Positions 41,981-50,867 of a stretch of DNA of 64,000 bases are shown here, piece by piece (within the stretch, counting starts at the first letter, position 1; the number at the start of each line of letters is the position of its first letter). The notes beneath the pieces were generated by a model. It was not told where the DNA came from, made no database searches, and was given only the letters and a program-made list of their open reading frames with translations. Origin of the DNA: Candidatus Nitrosotalea sinensis (GTDB lineage: Archaea > Thermoproteota > Nitrososphaeria > Nitrososphaerales > Nitrosopumilaceae); assembly GCF_900143675.1 (NCBI RefSeq), contig NZ_FRFC01000003.1, forward strand, positions 653,561-717,560, given 5' to 3'. The position numbers and the translations under genes were made by a program.

Positions 41981-42427
41981 GTGGAAGATGAGCCGTCTGT
42001 ATCATTTTGTAGGGAGATTGCCAAAAAATATGATTACACGACACTGGCAAGGCCTGTTTATGTCATACAGGAACATCATGCTACCAAGTTGCACTGGGAC
42101 TTGAGATTTGAAGTCCATAATACTCTGAAAAGTTGGGCCCTGCCAAAAGAGCCACCACAGAAAATGGGAGAAAAGCGACTGGCAATCTCTGTTGATGACC
42201 ATCCTTTGGAATATGCGGCATTTGAGGGGGAGATACCTTCTGGCAATTATGGAGCAGGAAAGGTGAAGATATGGGACAAGGGCACATTTGAGGTTGTAGA
42301 GTCTAGTGAGAAAAAAATGATTGTAAACATACATGGCTCCAGGCTGAAGGGCAAGTATTGCCTGGTACACTTTGAGCCAGAGGGAAAAAATTGGTTGTTC
42401 TTTAAAATGAAATACGATCTCAAGTAG
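41981..42427 (+). CDS. LigD-type 3'-phosphoesterase domain protein
   Basis: About 148 residues from a GTG at 41981; a TTG at 41942 is an alternative start. It is a stand-alone polynucleotide 3'-phosphoesterase of the LigD PE family: YVIQEHHATKLHWDLRFEVH (with catalytic His and Asp residues), LKSWALPKEPP, SGNYGAGKVKIWDKGTFE and a closing KNWLFFKMKY. It trims 3'-phosphate or ribonucleotide ends during DNA repair. No ligase, polymerase or Ku gene is adjacent. It overlaps the convergent SagB-like gene by eight bases. Confidence 0.88.
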   Translation: MEDEPSVSFCREIAKKYDYTTLARPVYVIQEHHATKLHWDLRFEVHNTLKSWALPKEPPQKMGEKRLAISVDDHPLEYAAFEGEIPSGNYGAGKVKIWDKGTFEVVESSEKKMIVNIHGSRLKGKYCLVHFEPEGKNWLFFKMKYDLK

Positions 42428-43928
42428 ATTTTTCTTTCTTGCCTATTGCCATGAGAAACATTGGTTCCTTGTCTTTTGCGTGGGGAGAGAAAAAGTTTGT
42501 TACTAGATCATCGTAAAATGTAAGGCCCGTGGCACCAAGTCCTAGACTGTATGATGCAAGATACATCTTGCCTGCCGTTATTGCAGCATCAAGCTGGGCA
42601 ACTCTGTATCCGCGATTTCCAAAATGTTTGAGTATCTTGTCCAGGTCTGTCATGAAAAATATTGTAACACTTGCGTCATATGGTAGGTCTTGATCAAGGC
42701 CGAGATTTCCTGATGCATTTCTGAAATTTCCTTGGCGTAATTTTTCAAGTGAATTATTTTTTTGTGCATAATAATATGAGCCAGGCTCTAGCCCGTCTAC
42801 TGCGTTTGCTATGATGTAAATGTCTGAAAGTGATTCTCCATCAACAGAAAAGTCTGTATTGATGCCATGCGTTGTTTTGTCTAGTATTGTGGTTAGTTGT
42901 TCTAATGTTATTGATTCTAATGAAAATTTTCTTGTAGAGCCGCGCTTGATTATGGTGCTCTCTATGAGTTCTGATGATTCTGCCTTGTCTCCAAGCTGAA
43001 TGCCTGTGTTTTGGCTTTTCTTTATTGAAAGTGGTACTCTCCATGATGAGACTTCATCTGGCGTTAAAAGAGATGATGCATCATGCATCTGGGTTATCTC
43101 TGGGTATTCTATATCGTAATCTGATGGTACAGAATCAGGTACTGTATCGGAAAGATGTGGGATGGAAGATGCTGTGGGTTCTGATCTTCCAAGAGTAAGT
43201 ATGAGGATTGGGGCCTCTTGGATGGGATTTACTCCTAATAGTTTGGTAATGGGTGCGTCTGTAAAGCCGGCAATAATCTTGGTGGGGGTCTTGTGTGCAG
43301 ATGATATTGCTAGTGTGTTTGCAAGTATTGTACCACTGTCCCAGAATGTGTGCCTGTATGCACGTGCCTGATATTTTATTGAATTTCTTGAAAAGACATC
43401 TGTGAAAATTAGAATCACTGGGGCTTCTCTTGCTGATTGTTCATTTGCAGTCGCATCTACTACCAGTCCTCTGTAATCTCCATGTCTTATGACATCTAGT
43501 CGCATATTCTTTGGATCAAAGTGGTATACTCCTGCATCAAGTCTTGGAATATTTCCACATACAATGTAAATTTCGATGTGATATAGGGCTCCAGTGCATG
43601 AGGCTGCTCGAAAATCTACCTCTCCGAGTCCTGAAAATTTTATCTTTTTTGTTATTCCTGCTGAACAGTACAATATTTTTGCAAGTGTTTTAAGATCAGG
43701 TGTTGTATTGCCAAAACTCTCTTGCGATGAAATTGCATCTAGTGTCAAAACTCCTGTTGGATTTTTATCAAGTGTTAGTTCTATGGATGAGGTATTCTTG
43801 TAAACCTTGTATGGTGTTGGTCTGTGAGATGGATGGTACACATGAAATCTGTTCAAAAGCATGCCGTTTGGGTGTTTAGTACCATTGTGATAATGCCAAG
43901 TGGCATCAATTTCGTAATTTCGCAACAA
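42420..43928 (-). CDS. tandem SagB/nitroreductase-like oxidoreductase
   Basis: A 502-residue protein with two nitroreductase-fold SagB-type domains, residues about 45-255 and 305-500. N-terminal WHYHNGTKHPNG and FHVYHPSHRPTPYK are the SagB family opening. Repeated segments (LDAGVYHFDPKN and LEPGSYYYAQKN; DAPVI-type and ASVTIFFMTDLDKI) show an internal duplication. SagB enzymes use FMN to oxidise azoline rings in RiPP peptides, but related proteins act outside that pathway. No SagD/YcaO or precursor was seen nearby. A TTG start at 43928 is inferred. Confidence 0.82.
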   Translation of the reverse strand: MLRNYEIDATWHYHNGTKHPNGMLLNRFHVYHPSHRPTPYKVYKNTSSIELTLDKNPTGVLTLDAISSQESFGNTTPDLKTLAKILYCSAGITKKIKFSGLGEVDFRAASCTGALYHIEIYIVCGNIPRLDAGVYHFDPKNMRLDVIRHGDYRGLVVDATANEQSAREAPVILIFTDVFSRNSIKYQARAYRHTFWDSGTILANTLAISSAHKTPTKIIAGFTDAPITKLLGVNPIQEAPILILTLGRSEPTASSIPHLSDTVPDSVPSDYDIEYPEITQMHDASSLLTPDEVSSWRVPLSIKKSQNTGIQLGDKAESSELIESTIIKRGSTRKFSLESITLEQLTTILDKTTHGINTDFSVDGESLSDIYIIANAVDGLEPGSYYYAQKNNSLEKLRQGNFRNASGNLGLDQDLPYDASVTIFFMTDLDKILKHFGNRGYRVAQLDAAITAGKMYLASYSLGLGATGLTFYDDLVTNFFSPHAKDKEPMFLMAIGKKEKST

Positions 43929-44009
43929 CCACTTGGTGTGTCATGTTAGTTGTTAATGTATCGCAGTCAAGCAGAAGATTTTTAGTGGTTGCTTTTTCAA
44001 AAGCATTTG

Positions 44010-44402
44010 ATGGAAAATGAAGACGTACTGATAAGCATGGCTGGCATGACGGGTCTTGCAGGAATGCTTGCAGTTGGGGACAAGCAATACCAAGTTCAGA
44101 GTATGTCTATTGCCAAATCTACGATTCCGGTACGCAAGCCAACTACTAGAGGTGGAGTGTATTTTACAGATACGACTGCATACAAAATCAAGGCATCAAC
44201 ACATGACTTGTCCATTATACCTGAGATGCCAAAGCTAATGCTTGGGCCAAATACTGATTTTATGCCCATACTGCTAAAAACAACAGTATTGCTGAGCGGA
44301 AAAGAAAATCAAGTGACTCTGGTAACTCATTTGACAAATGCTGTAAACACCAAAGAAAAGGTGGAACTAAATCTGATTGTCGACAAGGTAGATCTGAAAT
44401 AG
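44010..44402 (+). CDS. hypothetical protein
   Basis: A 130-residue protein from the ATG at 44010. VLISMAGMTGLAGMLAVGDK is hydrophobic near the start and may be a membrane-associated segment. The remainder is beta-rich (YQVQSMSIAKSTIPVRKPTT, TVLLSGKENQVTLVTHLTNA). Function unknown; a similar Lys/Thr-rich beta pattern is seen in structural proteins. Confidence 0.55.
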   Translation: MENEDVLISMAGMTGLAGMLAVGDKQYQVQSMSIAKSTIPVRKPTTRGGVYFTDTTAYKIKASTHDLSIIPEMPKLMLGPNTDFMPILLKTTVLLSGKENQVTLVTHLTNAVNTKEKVELNLIVDKVDLK

Positions 44403-44453
44403 ATGCCCTTTGAATGTGATTAGTATATTATGCCATTAATTGATAGTACTGCC

Positions 44454-45854
44454 ATGAAACTTGGAACTATTTTGATACTCTCTGTTGTGGTGTTTTCTGG
44501 TATAGGATCAAGTTTTGCACAGGTCCCGTCTCCTGGTTTTACAAATCCTGTGACTCTGAGTGATTCTTCTTCAAACTCTGAGCTGCCTCACATTGTAGTA
44601 TCTGGGGATGGAATATTTGCAATTTGGAGTGCAACTCATAACGGCAAGTCTGATGTTTATTTCGCAAAAAGCACTGATGGTGGTGCCACATTTAGTACTC
44701 CGGTCAACCTATCACAGTCTGTATCAAGTCAGTCACTTTATCCGCAACTGGCAGAAAAGGACAATCATGTCTATGTCATATGGCAATCTTCAATCTCTGG
44801 CAACTCTACTGTATTGATGGCAAAAAGCACTGATGGTGGTACAACTTTTGGAACGCCTGTGCTCATAAGTGATGATACAAAACTATCTGCATTTCCGCAG
44901 ATGGCAATTGATGGAAACAACGTCTATTCTTTATGGGTTGAAAAATCTGAAAACAATTCAACAAATGTTGTGTTTACAAAAAGTATTGATCAAGGAAATT
45001 CATTTGTTCCGCCTGTGTACATAACACATGGTGCAAGAAATTCTGGAATTCCGAAAATATTTGCTGAGACCGGAAAGGTGTATCTGACTTGGGAGGACAA
45101 CAACAAGGGGGACTTTGAGGTCTTTTTGAGCAAGAGTAGTAACTCTGGAGACTCGTTTGATTCTCCAGTTGATATTAGCACAAGCGCTGGAGAGTCTGGC
45201 TCTCCTGAAGTGTTTGTGTATCAAAATAACATCTACGAAGTGTGGATGGATAACACCTCTGGAAACTATGATATCATGTTTACAAAAAGTAGCGATGGAG
45301 GAAACACGTTCTCAAAACCGCTTGATGTTAGTAATCTCAAAGGTGATTCTGGTTACCCGCAACTTGCTGCATGGAAAAATAATGTCTATGTCGTGTGGAC
45401 TCAGACCATGACTGGAATAAACTATGACATTTATTTTGCAAAGAGCAGCAATAACGGGGATTCATTTGATGCACCCATCAACCTAAGTAATAATTTTGGA
45501 CCGTCTGGATGGCCCAAGATTTCATCTGATGGTACAATCTATGTAAGTTGGGTAGACAGCACTCCTGGAAAATTTGATGTGTTTATCACAAAGAGCAATG
45601 ACGGTGGAGCTACATTTCAAGATCCTACGAATTTGAGCAACAGTGTAAATGAATCATATGAAAATGAGATGGTTGTAACAAACAATTCGGTGTACATGGT
45701 GTGGGAGGAAGGACAACGAGGAAACTATACTATTGCGTTTTCAAAGAGCACCACATTTGTTCCAGAATTTGGACCGCTTGCATCTGTTGCATTGATGGTA
45801 TCAATTGTGGGAATAATTGCTATATCTGTCAGGTCTGGTCTTAAATTCAACTGA
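44454..45854 (+). CDS. Asp-box (BNR) repeat PEFG-CTERM surface protein
   Basis: A 466-residue secreted protein from the ATG at 44454 (an ATG 24 bases upstream is possible). A signal peptide (ending SSFAQ) is followed by seven Asp-box repeats (KSTDGGATF, KSTDGGTTF, KSIDQGNSF, KSSNSGDSF, KSSDGGNTF, KSSNNGDSF, KSNDGGATF), the sialidase-type propeller loop. The C-terminus is VPEFGPLAS, a helix and a basic tail, a PEFG-CTERM sorting signal. A surface-bound six- or seven-bladed propeller for ligand binding is likely; sialidase catalysis is not indicated. Confidence 0.82.
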   Translation: MKLGTILILSVVVFSGIGSSFAQVPSPGFTNPVTLSDSSSNSELPHIVVSGDGIFAIWSATHNGKSDVYFAKSTDGGATFSTPVNLSQSVSSQSLYPQLAEKDNHVYVIWQSSISGNSTVLMAKSTDGGTTFGTPVLISDDTKLSAFPQMAIDGNNVYSLWVEKSENNSTNVVFTKSIDQGNSFVPPVYITHGARNSGIPKIFAETGKVYLTWEDNNKGDFEVFLSKSSNSGDSFDSPVDISTSAGESGSPEVFVYQNNIYEVWMDNTSGNYDIMFTKSSDGGNTFSKPLDVSNLKGDSGYPQLAAWKNNVYVVWTQTMTGINYDIYFAKSSNNGDSFDAPINLSNNFGPSGWPKISSDGTIYVSWVDSTPGKFDVFITKSNDGGATFQDPTNLSNSVNESYENEMVVTNNSVYMVWEEGQRGNYTIAFSKSTTFVPEFGPLASVALMVSIVGIIAISVRSGLKFN

Positions 45855-45862
45855 CTCTTTCA

Positions 45863-46264
45863 TTACTGTGGTATCTCTAATAGTTCTACTAGACCGCATT
45901 TTGTATTTGGTGTATTCAAGTCAACAAATGCTATGCGCCTATTGTCAAAACCTTCTACTGGCTTGACAAGAACTGTTGCGCCTTTTTCTTCCAATCTGTC
46001 AAGCTCTGATTGTATGTTTTTTACCTCAAAGCAAAGGTGGTGAATTCCTCCTCCGGATTTTGCAAATTCACTTATGGCAGAATCTGGAGAAGCTGGCTCT
46101 ATTAGTTCAATGAATGGCTCTCCCACTTTAAGGAGGCAGATGTTGACTTTTTGACTTGCAACAGGAAGTATCATGGTTTTTGTCTCAAAATTAAGATACT
46201 TGCCAAGCTCTCCCAGAGATTGGTTTATGCTCTTTACTACGATGCCTACATGGTGTAATTTCAT
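45863..46264 (-). CDS. mce: methylmalonyl-CoA epimerase-like VOC protein
   Basis: A 133-residue VOC-fold metal enzyme. LHHVGIVVKSINQSL, the metal ligand region GGGIHHLCFEV, and the closing VELLEIP are as in methylmalonyl-CoA epimerase, which interconverts the R and S forms. This step is needed in the 3-hydroxypropionate/4-hydroxybutyrate CO2-fixation cycle of thaumarchaea, so the assignment fits the organism. The mutase is not in this window. Other VOC proteins share the fold, so the symbol is tentative. Confidence 0.78.
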   Translation of the reverse strand: MKLHHVGIVVKSINQSLGELGKYLNFETKTMILPVASQKVNICLLKVGEPFIELIEPASPDSAISEFAKSGGGIHHLCFEVKNIQSELDRLEEKGATVLVKPVEGFDNRRIAFVDLNTPNTKCGLVELLEIPQ

Positions 46265-46322
46265 AATTGATTCTAGTCTTGCTAGCGTGCTATAATCTAA
46301 CTGCCTTCATGTTAATTTTATA

Positions 46323-47444
46323 TTGATAGTGTCATCAAACAAGTGCGTGCTAGAAAAGCTAGTAAAAGAATCAAAGGCACTTGAAAAAGCCATCGCAGGT
46401 GAGGAACTTTCATTTGATGATGGAATGGAGCTAATGTCTTATGATAATCTCTACATGCTTGGTGCTGCTGCAGATTTGGTGCGCCAGAAAAAAATTGGAC
46501 CCACCGTAACATTTGCTGCATCTTATTACATGAATTACACTAATGTCTGCGCTGCAAGCTGCCAGATGTGCGCATTTTACAGAAAGGGCGATGAATCTGA
46601 TGCATACACTCTATCTGCAAAAGATATCGAAGCCAGAGTGGCAATGGCAAAGAACATGGGAGCAACAGAGGTTCACATTGTTGGAGGTTTTCATCCTGAA
46701 CTACCATTGGAGTATTATGAGGAAATGTTCAGGACAATAAAGAAGAGTCATCCTGAATTAAACATCAAAGCACTTACTGCAGCTGAAGTATTTTTCATAT
46801 CAAAGCTGACAAAAAATTCTGTCAAAGAAATACTGACACGACTCAAGGCTGCTGGGCTTGACACCATGCCTGGTGGAGGTGCAGAGCTGTTTCATCCGGA
46901 TATTAGAAGCAAGATTGTACGCGGCAAGTGCTCAGGGCAGGAGTGGCTTGATACTATAGAGCAGGCGCATAATCTTGGAATAAAAAGCAACGCAACAATG
47001 CTATTTGGCCATATTGAAAAGCCTGAGCATATTGTAGATCATCTTGTAAAGTTACGTGAGGTGCAAAAGAGAACCAAGGGGTTTATCACGTTGATACCTC
47101 TCAAGTTTAGCCTTGATAATACTGAACTTGAAAAAAAGGGTCTTGTAACAGCTGAGAGCCCATCAACATATGACTTGAGAATAACTGCCGTATCTAGATT
47201 GATGCTTGCAAACCAACTTGATAACATCTCTGTGTATTGGGTTGCATTGGGAAAAAAGCTTGCACAGGTTGCATTGACATATGGTGGAAATGACTTGGTG
47301 GGAACTGCATTTTCTGAGGAGATTTATCGTGCAGCAGGCAAGGGAACAAACTCTTCTATTGTGGAGCTTGCAAATATGATAAAAGAGATTGGAAGAGAGC
47401 CAGCACAACGAGACACTTTCTTTAAAGTTATAAAAAAATTCTAA
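46323..47444 (+). CDS. mqnE: aminofutalosine synthase MqnE (radical SAM)
   Basis: A 373-residue radical SAM enzyme of the CofH/MqnC/MqnE group with cluster ligands Cys76, Cys80, Cys83 (NYTNVCAASCQMCAFYR). EVHIVGGFHPELPLEYYEEM, IKALTAAEVFF, MPGGGAELFHPDIRSKI and SNATMLFGHIEKPEHIVDHL match MqnE more than CofH or MqnC. It makes aminofutalosine in the menaquinone pathway, agreeing with mqnD at 50868. A TTG start (46323) is inferred. Confidence 0.88.
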   Translation: MIVSSNKCVLEKLVKESKALEKAIAGEELSFDDGMELMSYDNLYMLGAAADLVRQKKIGPTVTFAASYYMNYTNVCAASCQMCAFYRKGDESDAYTLSAKDIEARVAMAKNMGATEVHIVGGFHPELPLEYYEEMFRTIKKSHPELNIKALTAAEVFFISKLTKNSVKEILTRLKAAGLDTMPGGGAELFHPDIRSKIVRGKCSGQEWLDTIEQAHNLGIKSNATMLFGHIEKPEHIVDHLVKLREVQKRTKGFITLIPLKFSLDNTELEKKGLVTAESPSTYDLRITAVSRLMLANQLDNISVYWVALGKKLAQVALTYGGNDLVGTAFSEEIYRAAGKGTNSSIVELANMIKEIGREPAQRDTFFKVIKKF

Positions 47445-47540
47445 ACTGATACTGCATACCTTGATTGTACTTGATATCAGAATGATACCTGTTATTCCAA
47501 TATGCAAATAAAATTCTGGAAGAATATGGGCTTCAATAAA

Positions 47541-47978
47541 TCATTCTTGGTTAGATTTGGTTATGGATTCTATTTTATTGCGATATTTTTCTTTGTATAG
47601 TGTCCGACATGATGTGCAGCAGAAAAATCTTTCTTGCGAACCAACTTTGAGTATTGTGGGTTTGTTGTGTGTGGGACCATTGCAATAATCACATGTTATT
47701 TTTACAAGCATGTCCTTGCCTATCTTTATCTTGTTTCCATTGAGTGACTTGTGTTTTATCTGGTCCAGATTGGCACTTGTTTTTGTTTCTAATTTTCCAA
47801 GGTCTAGCTCTACTGATACACCCTTGATCAGTCCTGCATTTACAAGTCTCTCATAATGTAGTTTCACAGTGGGTGTGCTCACCTTTGTCTCCCTTGATAT
47901 CTGGCGAAAAGACTTTCGTCCGTCCTTGACAAGTGATTCTAATATTGCAAGGTCAATGTCGTCTAGTTTTAGGGGCAT
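47541..47978 (-). CDS. Lrp-like HTH/TRASH-domain copper regulator
   Basis: A 145-residue regulator: an AsnC-type helix-turn-helix at 1-55 (LDDIDLAILESLVKDGRKSF, RQISRETKVSTPTVKL) and a C-terminal TRASH metal-binding domain with Cys96, Cys99, Cys120/121 and Cys124 (CDYCNGPTHNK, then RFFCCTSCRTLYKEKY). TRASH-HTH proteins next to copper ATPase genes are CopT/CopR-type copper sensors in Archaea. It is divergent from copA with a palindromic operator between. Not given a symbol because naming differs. Confidence 0.85.
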   Translation of the reverse strand: MPLKLDDIDLAILESLVKDGRKSFRQISRETKVSTPTVKLHYERLVNAGLIKGVSVELDLGKLETKTSANLDQIKHKSLNGNKIKIGKDMLVKITCDYCNGPTHNKPTILKVGSQERFFCCTSCRTLYKEKYRNKIESITKSNQE

Positions 47979-48014
47979 GATGTTTTGTATTGTAGTGCCT
48001 ATTTGAAAATTGAT

Positions 48015-48030
48015 CTTTACAAATGTAAAG
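48015..48030. promoter_or_regulatory. palindromic operator of the copper regulator
   Basis: CTTTACAAATGTAAAG is a perfect inverted repeat (7-base arms, two central A), 37 bases from each of the divergent starts at 47978 and 48067. A copper sensor dimer could control both genes from it. The TATA box of copA would be at about 48038-48045, near the right arm. Confidence 0.6.
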
Positions 48031-48066
48031 GACTGGTGCTAAGTATCTCTGGTATGTAAAATATGC

Positions 48067-50505
48067 ATGCCTGATACGGTCACGCCTCAAAATAGGACGG
48101 TGCGCACTGCTCTAAAGATAGGTGGAATGCACTGTGCTGGGTGCGTAAATTCCATTCAAGATCACGTTGGTGCACTTGGGGGAGTGACAAAATGTGAGGT
48201 CAACTTGGCTTCTGAGAAAGCCACACTGGAATTTGATCCAAAAATTACTGATCTAAAATCTATTGAAAAGGCAGTTGAAGAAATTGGCTACAAAGTTGTC
48301 TATGAAAAACTCACTGTCAAGATAGAAAATATGACTGATTCAAGTGATGCACAAAAGCTGGAAAAAAAACTTGGCAGCATTAATGGAATACAACATGCTT
48401 CTGCCAATTTTGGTAATGGGAAAATTGTTCTGGAATACAATCCTACTTTGGTTTCACTTGCTGACATAAGAAAAGCAATCACTGGTAGCAGATATTCTAT
48501 AGGGCGTGAAGATTATGTCACTTTTGCAGATTCTGAAGCAACCAAATTCAAAAAATTATTTTTTCTAGGATTAGGATTTGCAATTCCTGTTTTGCTTTTT
48601 GGATATCAGGAATATGTTCCATTTATTCCGTTGCATGGTAGTGCAACTGCTGCATATCTTGTCTTTTCTTGTGCAAGTATTGTGCAGTTTGTTGTTGGGT
48701 GGAGATTTTATGCTGGAGCGTATCGTATTGGGAAGATGAAATCTGCAAATATGGATACTTTGATTGTTACAGGAACTACTACTGCATATCTGTTTAGTGT
48801 CGCCAATACATTTCCGACTCCAAACTGGAATCATATCTATTATGATGCATCAGCACTGGTTGTAGTTTTTGTAATGTTGGGCAAGTATCTTGAGACAAAA
48901 ACAAAGGGAAAGACATCATCACTTGTACAAAAGATGATTGAGCTACAACCCAGGACTGCAAAAATCAGAAGAGATGGGCAGGAACTTGAGGTGCCAGTTG
49001 AGACGATAAAACCGGGTGACGTGCTAATTGTAAGGCCTGGAGAAAAAATTCCTGTTGACAGTCTAGTCCTGGGAGGAAACTCGGCAGTTGATGAATCTAT
49101 GGTAACTGGAGAATCTGTTCCCTTGAACAAAAAAACTGGGGATCTAGTTGTGGGTGGAACTGTAAACATGGAAGGCATGCTTGTGATAAGGGCAGAAAGA
49201 GTTGGAAGCGATACAGTTCTTGCCCAGATTATAAAACTAGTTGAAGACGCAATGGGTCGTAAACCTCCAATGCAAAAGATGGTGGACAAGGTTTCTGGAT
49301 ATTTTGCATTTGCAATAATTGCGATTGCCCTTGCAACCTTTGTTGCATGGTATACATTAACACCTGGAATACACCAGATATCTGCGTCACTGATTCCTGC
49401 TGTTGCAATAATGGTAGTTGCATGTCCCTGTGCACTTGGGCTTGCCACTCCGACAGCTGTGATGGTGGGAATGAGCAAGGCTGCTCAAAATGGAGTTATC
49501 TTCAAGGATGGAATGTCACTTGAAATGCTCGGCAAGGTAAAGACTATAGTGTTTGACAAGACTGGCACTCTGACATCTGGAAAACCTACTGTTACAGATG
49601 TGATTTCACTCAAGCAGAGCATGTCTGGGAAAATTATTGGTGAAGATAAAGTTCTAGAGGTTGCAGCAATTGCTGAAAAAAATTCAGAACATCCACTTGC
49701 AAAATCAATTGTTCAATATGCAATCAACATGAAAATACAACTTGGGAAATCTGATAGTTTTTTTGCTGTTCCTGGCAAGGGAGTACGAGCTGTTTATGAT
49801 GGTAACAACATACTGGTAGGCAGTCCTGGATTTGTTCAAGATGAGGGAATAAACATTGAATCTGCACAGCGAATCTCAAATCAATTACAAGAAAAAGGCA
49901 AGACTGTCATACTTGTTGTATGGTGTGAAACTCTGATTGGTCTTGTGGCATTGATTGATACCCCAAAGTCAAGTGCAAGGCCTGCCATACAGTATCTACA
50001 AAAAATGGGGATCAAGACTGTGATGTTGACAGGTGACAATCAATCAACTGCCAAGTTTGTTGCAGATGACATTGGAATTATGACTGTCTTTGCAAATGTA
50101 TTGCCGTCTGCCAAGTCCGATGTAATACAATCACTGCAAAAAAATGGGCCTGTTGCTATGGTTGGAGATGGTATCAATGATGCACCTGCATTGACTAGTG
50201 CCGATATTGGAATTGCAATAGGTAGTGGAACTGATATTGCATTGGAGGCTGGTAATGTAATTTTAATCAGAGATGATTTGATGGACGTAGTATCTGCAAT
50301 AGAAACAAGCAGAAAGACTGTCAGCAAGATAAAACAAAATCTGTTCTATGCCTTTGGATATAATGTGGTGCTTGTCCCGATTGCAGGTCTTGGACTGTTG
50401 TATCCTGCCATTGCAGGTCTTGCCATGGCTGCAAGCTCGGTATCAGTTACAAGCAGCTCTCTGTTGCTAAAAAGATGGTCTCCTCCAAGCAAGAAAAAAA
50501 AGTGA
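48067..50505 (+). CDS. copA: copper-translocating P1B-type ATPase CopA
   Basis: An 812-residue P-type ATPase for Cu(I) export. HMA1 has GMHCAGC (Cys23, Cys26). HMA2 is degenerate: M89-T-D-S-S-D, so both Cys are replaced by Asp. Eight helices follow with CPC (Cys453-Pro-Cys455), the phosphorylation Asp497 in [19 protein letters not shown] and the late helix motifs ([12 protein letters not shown]). The start ATG at 48067 is supported by the divergent regulatory layout. It removes excess copper. Confidence 0.95.
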   Translation: MPDTVTPQNRTVRTALKIGGMHCAGCVNSIQDHVGALGGVTKCEVNLASEKATLEFDPKITDLKSIEKAVEEIGYKVVYEKLTVKIENMTDSSDAQKLEKKLGSINGIQHASANFGNGKIVLEYNPTLVSLADIRKAITGSRYSIGREDYVTFADSEATKFKKLFFLGLGFAIPVLLFGYQEYVPFIPLHGSATAAYLVFSCASIVQFVVGWRFYAGAYRIGKMKSANMDTLIVTGTTTAYLFSVANTFPTPNWNHIYYDASALVVVFVMLGKYLETKTKGKTSSLVQKMIELQPRTAKIRRDGQELEVPVETIKPGDVLIVRPGEKIPVDSLVLGGNSAVDESMVTGESVPLNKKTGDLVVGGTVNMEGMLVIRAERVGSDTVLAQIIKLVEDAMGRKPPMQKMVDKVSGYFAFAIIAIALATFVAWYTLTPGIHQISASLIPAVAIMVVACPCALGLATPTAVMVGMSKAAQNGVIFKDGMSLEMLGKVKTIVFDKTGTLTSGKPTVTDVISLKQSMSGKIIGEDKVLEVAAIAEKNSEHPLAKSIVQYAINMKIQLGKSDSFFAVPGKGVRAVYDGNNILVGSPGFVQDEGINIESAQRISNQLQEKGKTVILVVWCETLIGLVALIDTPKSSARPAIQYLQKMGIKTVMLTGDNQSTAKFVADDIGIMTVFANVLPSAKSDVIQSLQKNGPVAMVGDGINDAPALTSADIGIAIGSGTDIALEAGNVILIRDDLMDVVSAIETSRKTVSKIKQNLFYAFGYNVVLVPIAGLGLLYPAIAGLAMAASSVSVTSSSLLLKRWSPPSKKKK

Positions 50506-50558
50506 CACTTACACTTTGAATTGTAATTAATTTTTGTTTGTCAGAAAAATGTCTTCTG

Positions 50559-50837
50559 TTACATCTCTGCAGGCTTTTGAGTTATTGGTTTTCCCTCTCC
50601 ACCCTTCTTTTTGCGTCGCAGGCCTATGCTTATTAGCAAAATGAAAAAACCTAAACCCCCTACAAGTCCTGCAATGTTGCTGAGGCCTACGTTAATCACT
50701 TCAGCTTGAGCAAGTGCAGCTTTCTCATCATCTGACATGTCTGCCTTGCCAGTTGGAACATTTTCATTTAGATATGCATAAGATGCAAATCCTATTGCCA
50801 GCATTGATATGCCAATTACAAATACTCGCTTGTCCAT
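50559..50837 (-). CDS. small two-helix membrane protein
   Basis: A 92-residue protein with helices at about 6-23 and 49-72 (NVGLSNIAGLVGGLGFFILL), then a Lys/Arg-rich cytoplasmic tail. The loop DMSDDEKAALAQAEV is acidic and helical. The family was not recognised. It lies between copA (convergent) and mqnD (same strand). Confidence 0.6.
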   Translation of the reverse strand: MDKRVFVIGISMLAIGFASYAYLNENVPTGKADMSDDEKAALAQAEVINVGLSNIAGLVGGLGFFILLISIGLRRKKKGGEGKPITQKPAEM

Positions 50838-50867
50838 TAGATGTACTTGTGTGATATGCTAGATAAC

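Noticed and set aside
42420..43928. RiPP (streptolysin-like) biosynthesis cluster around the SagB-like gene
   Set aside because: No YcaO, SagC/D, precursor peptide or ABC transporter gene is adjacent; neighbours are a DNA-end processing enzyme and a hypothetical protein.
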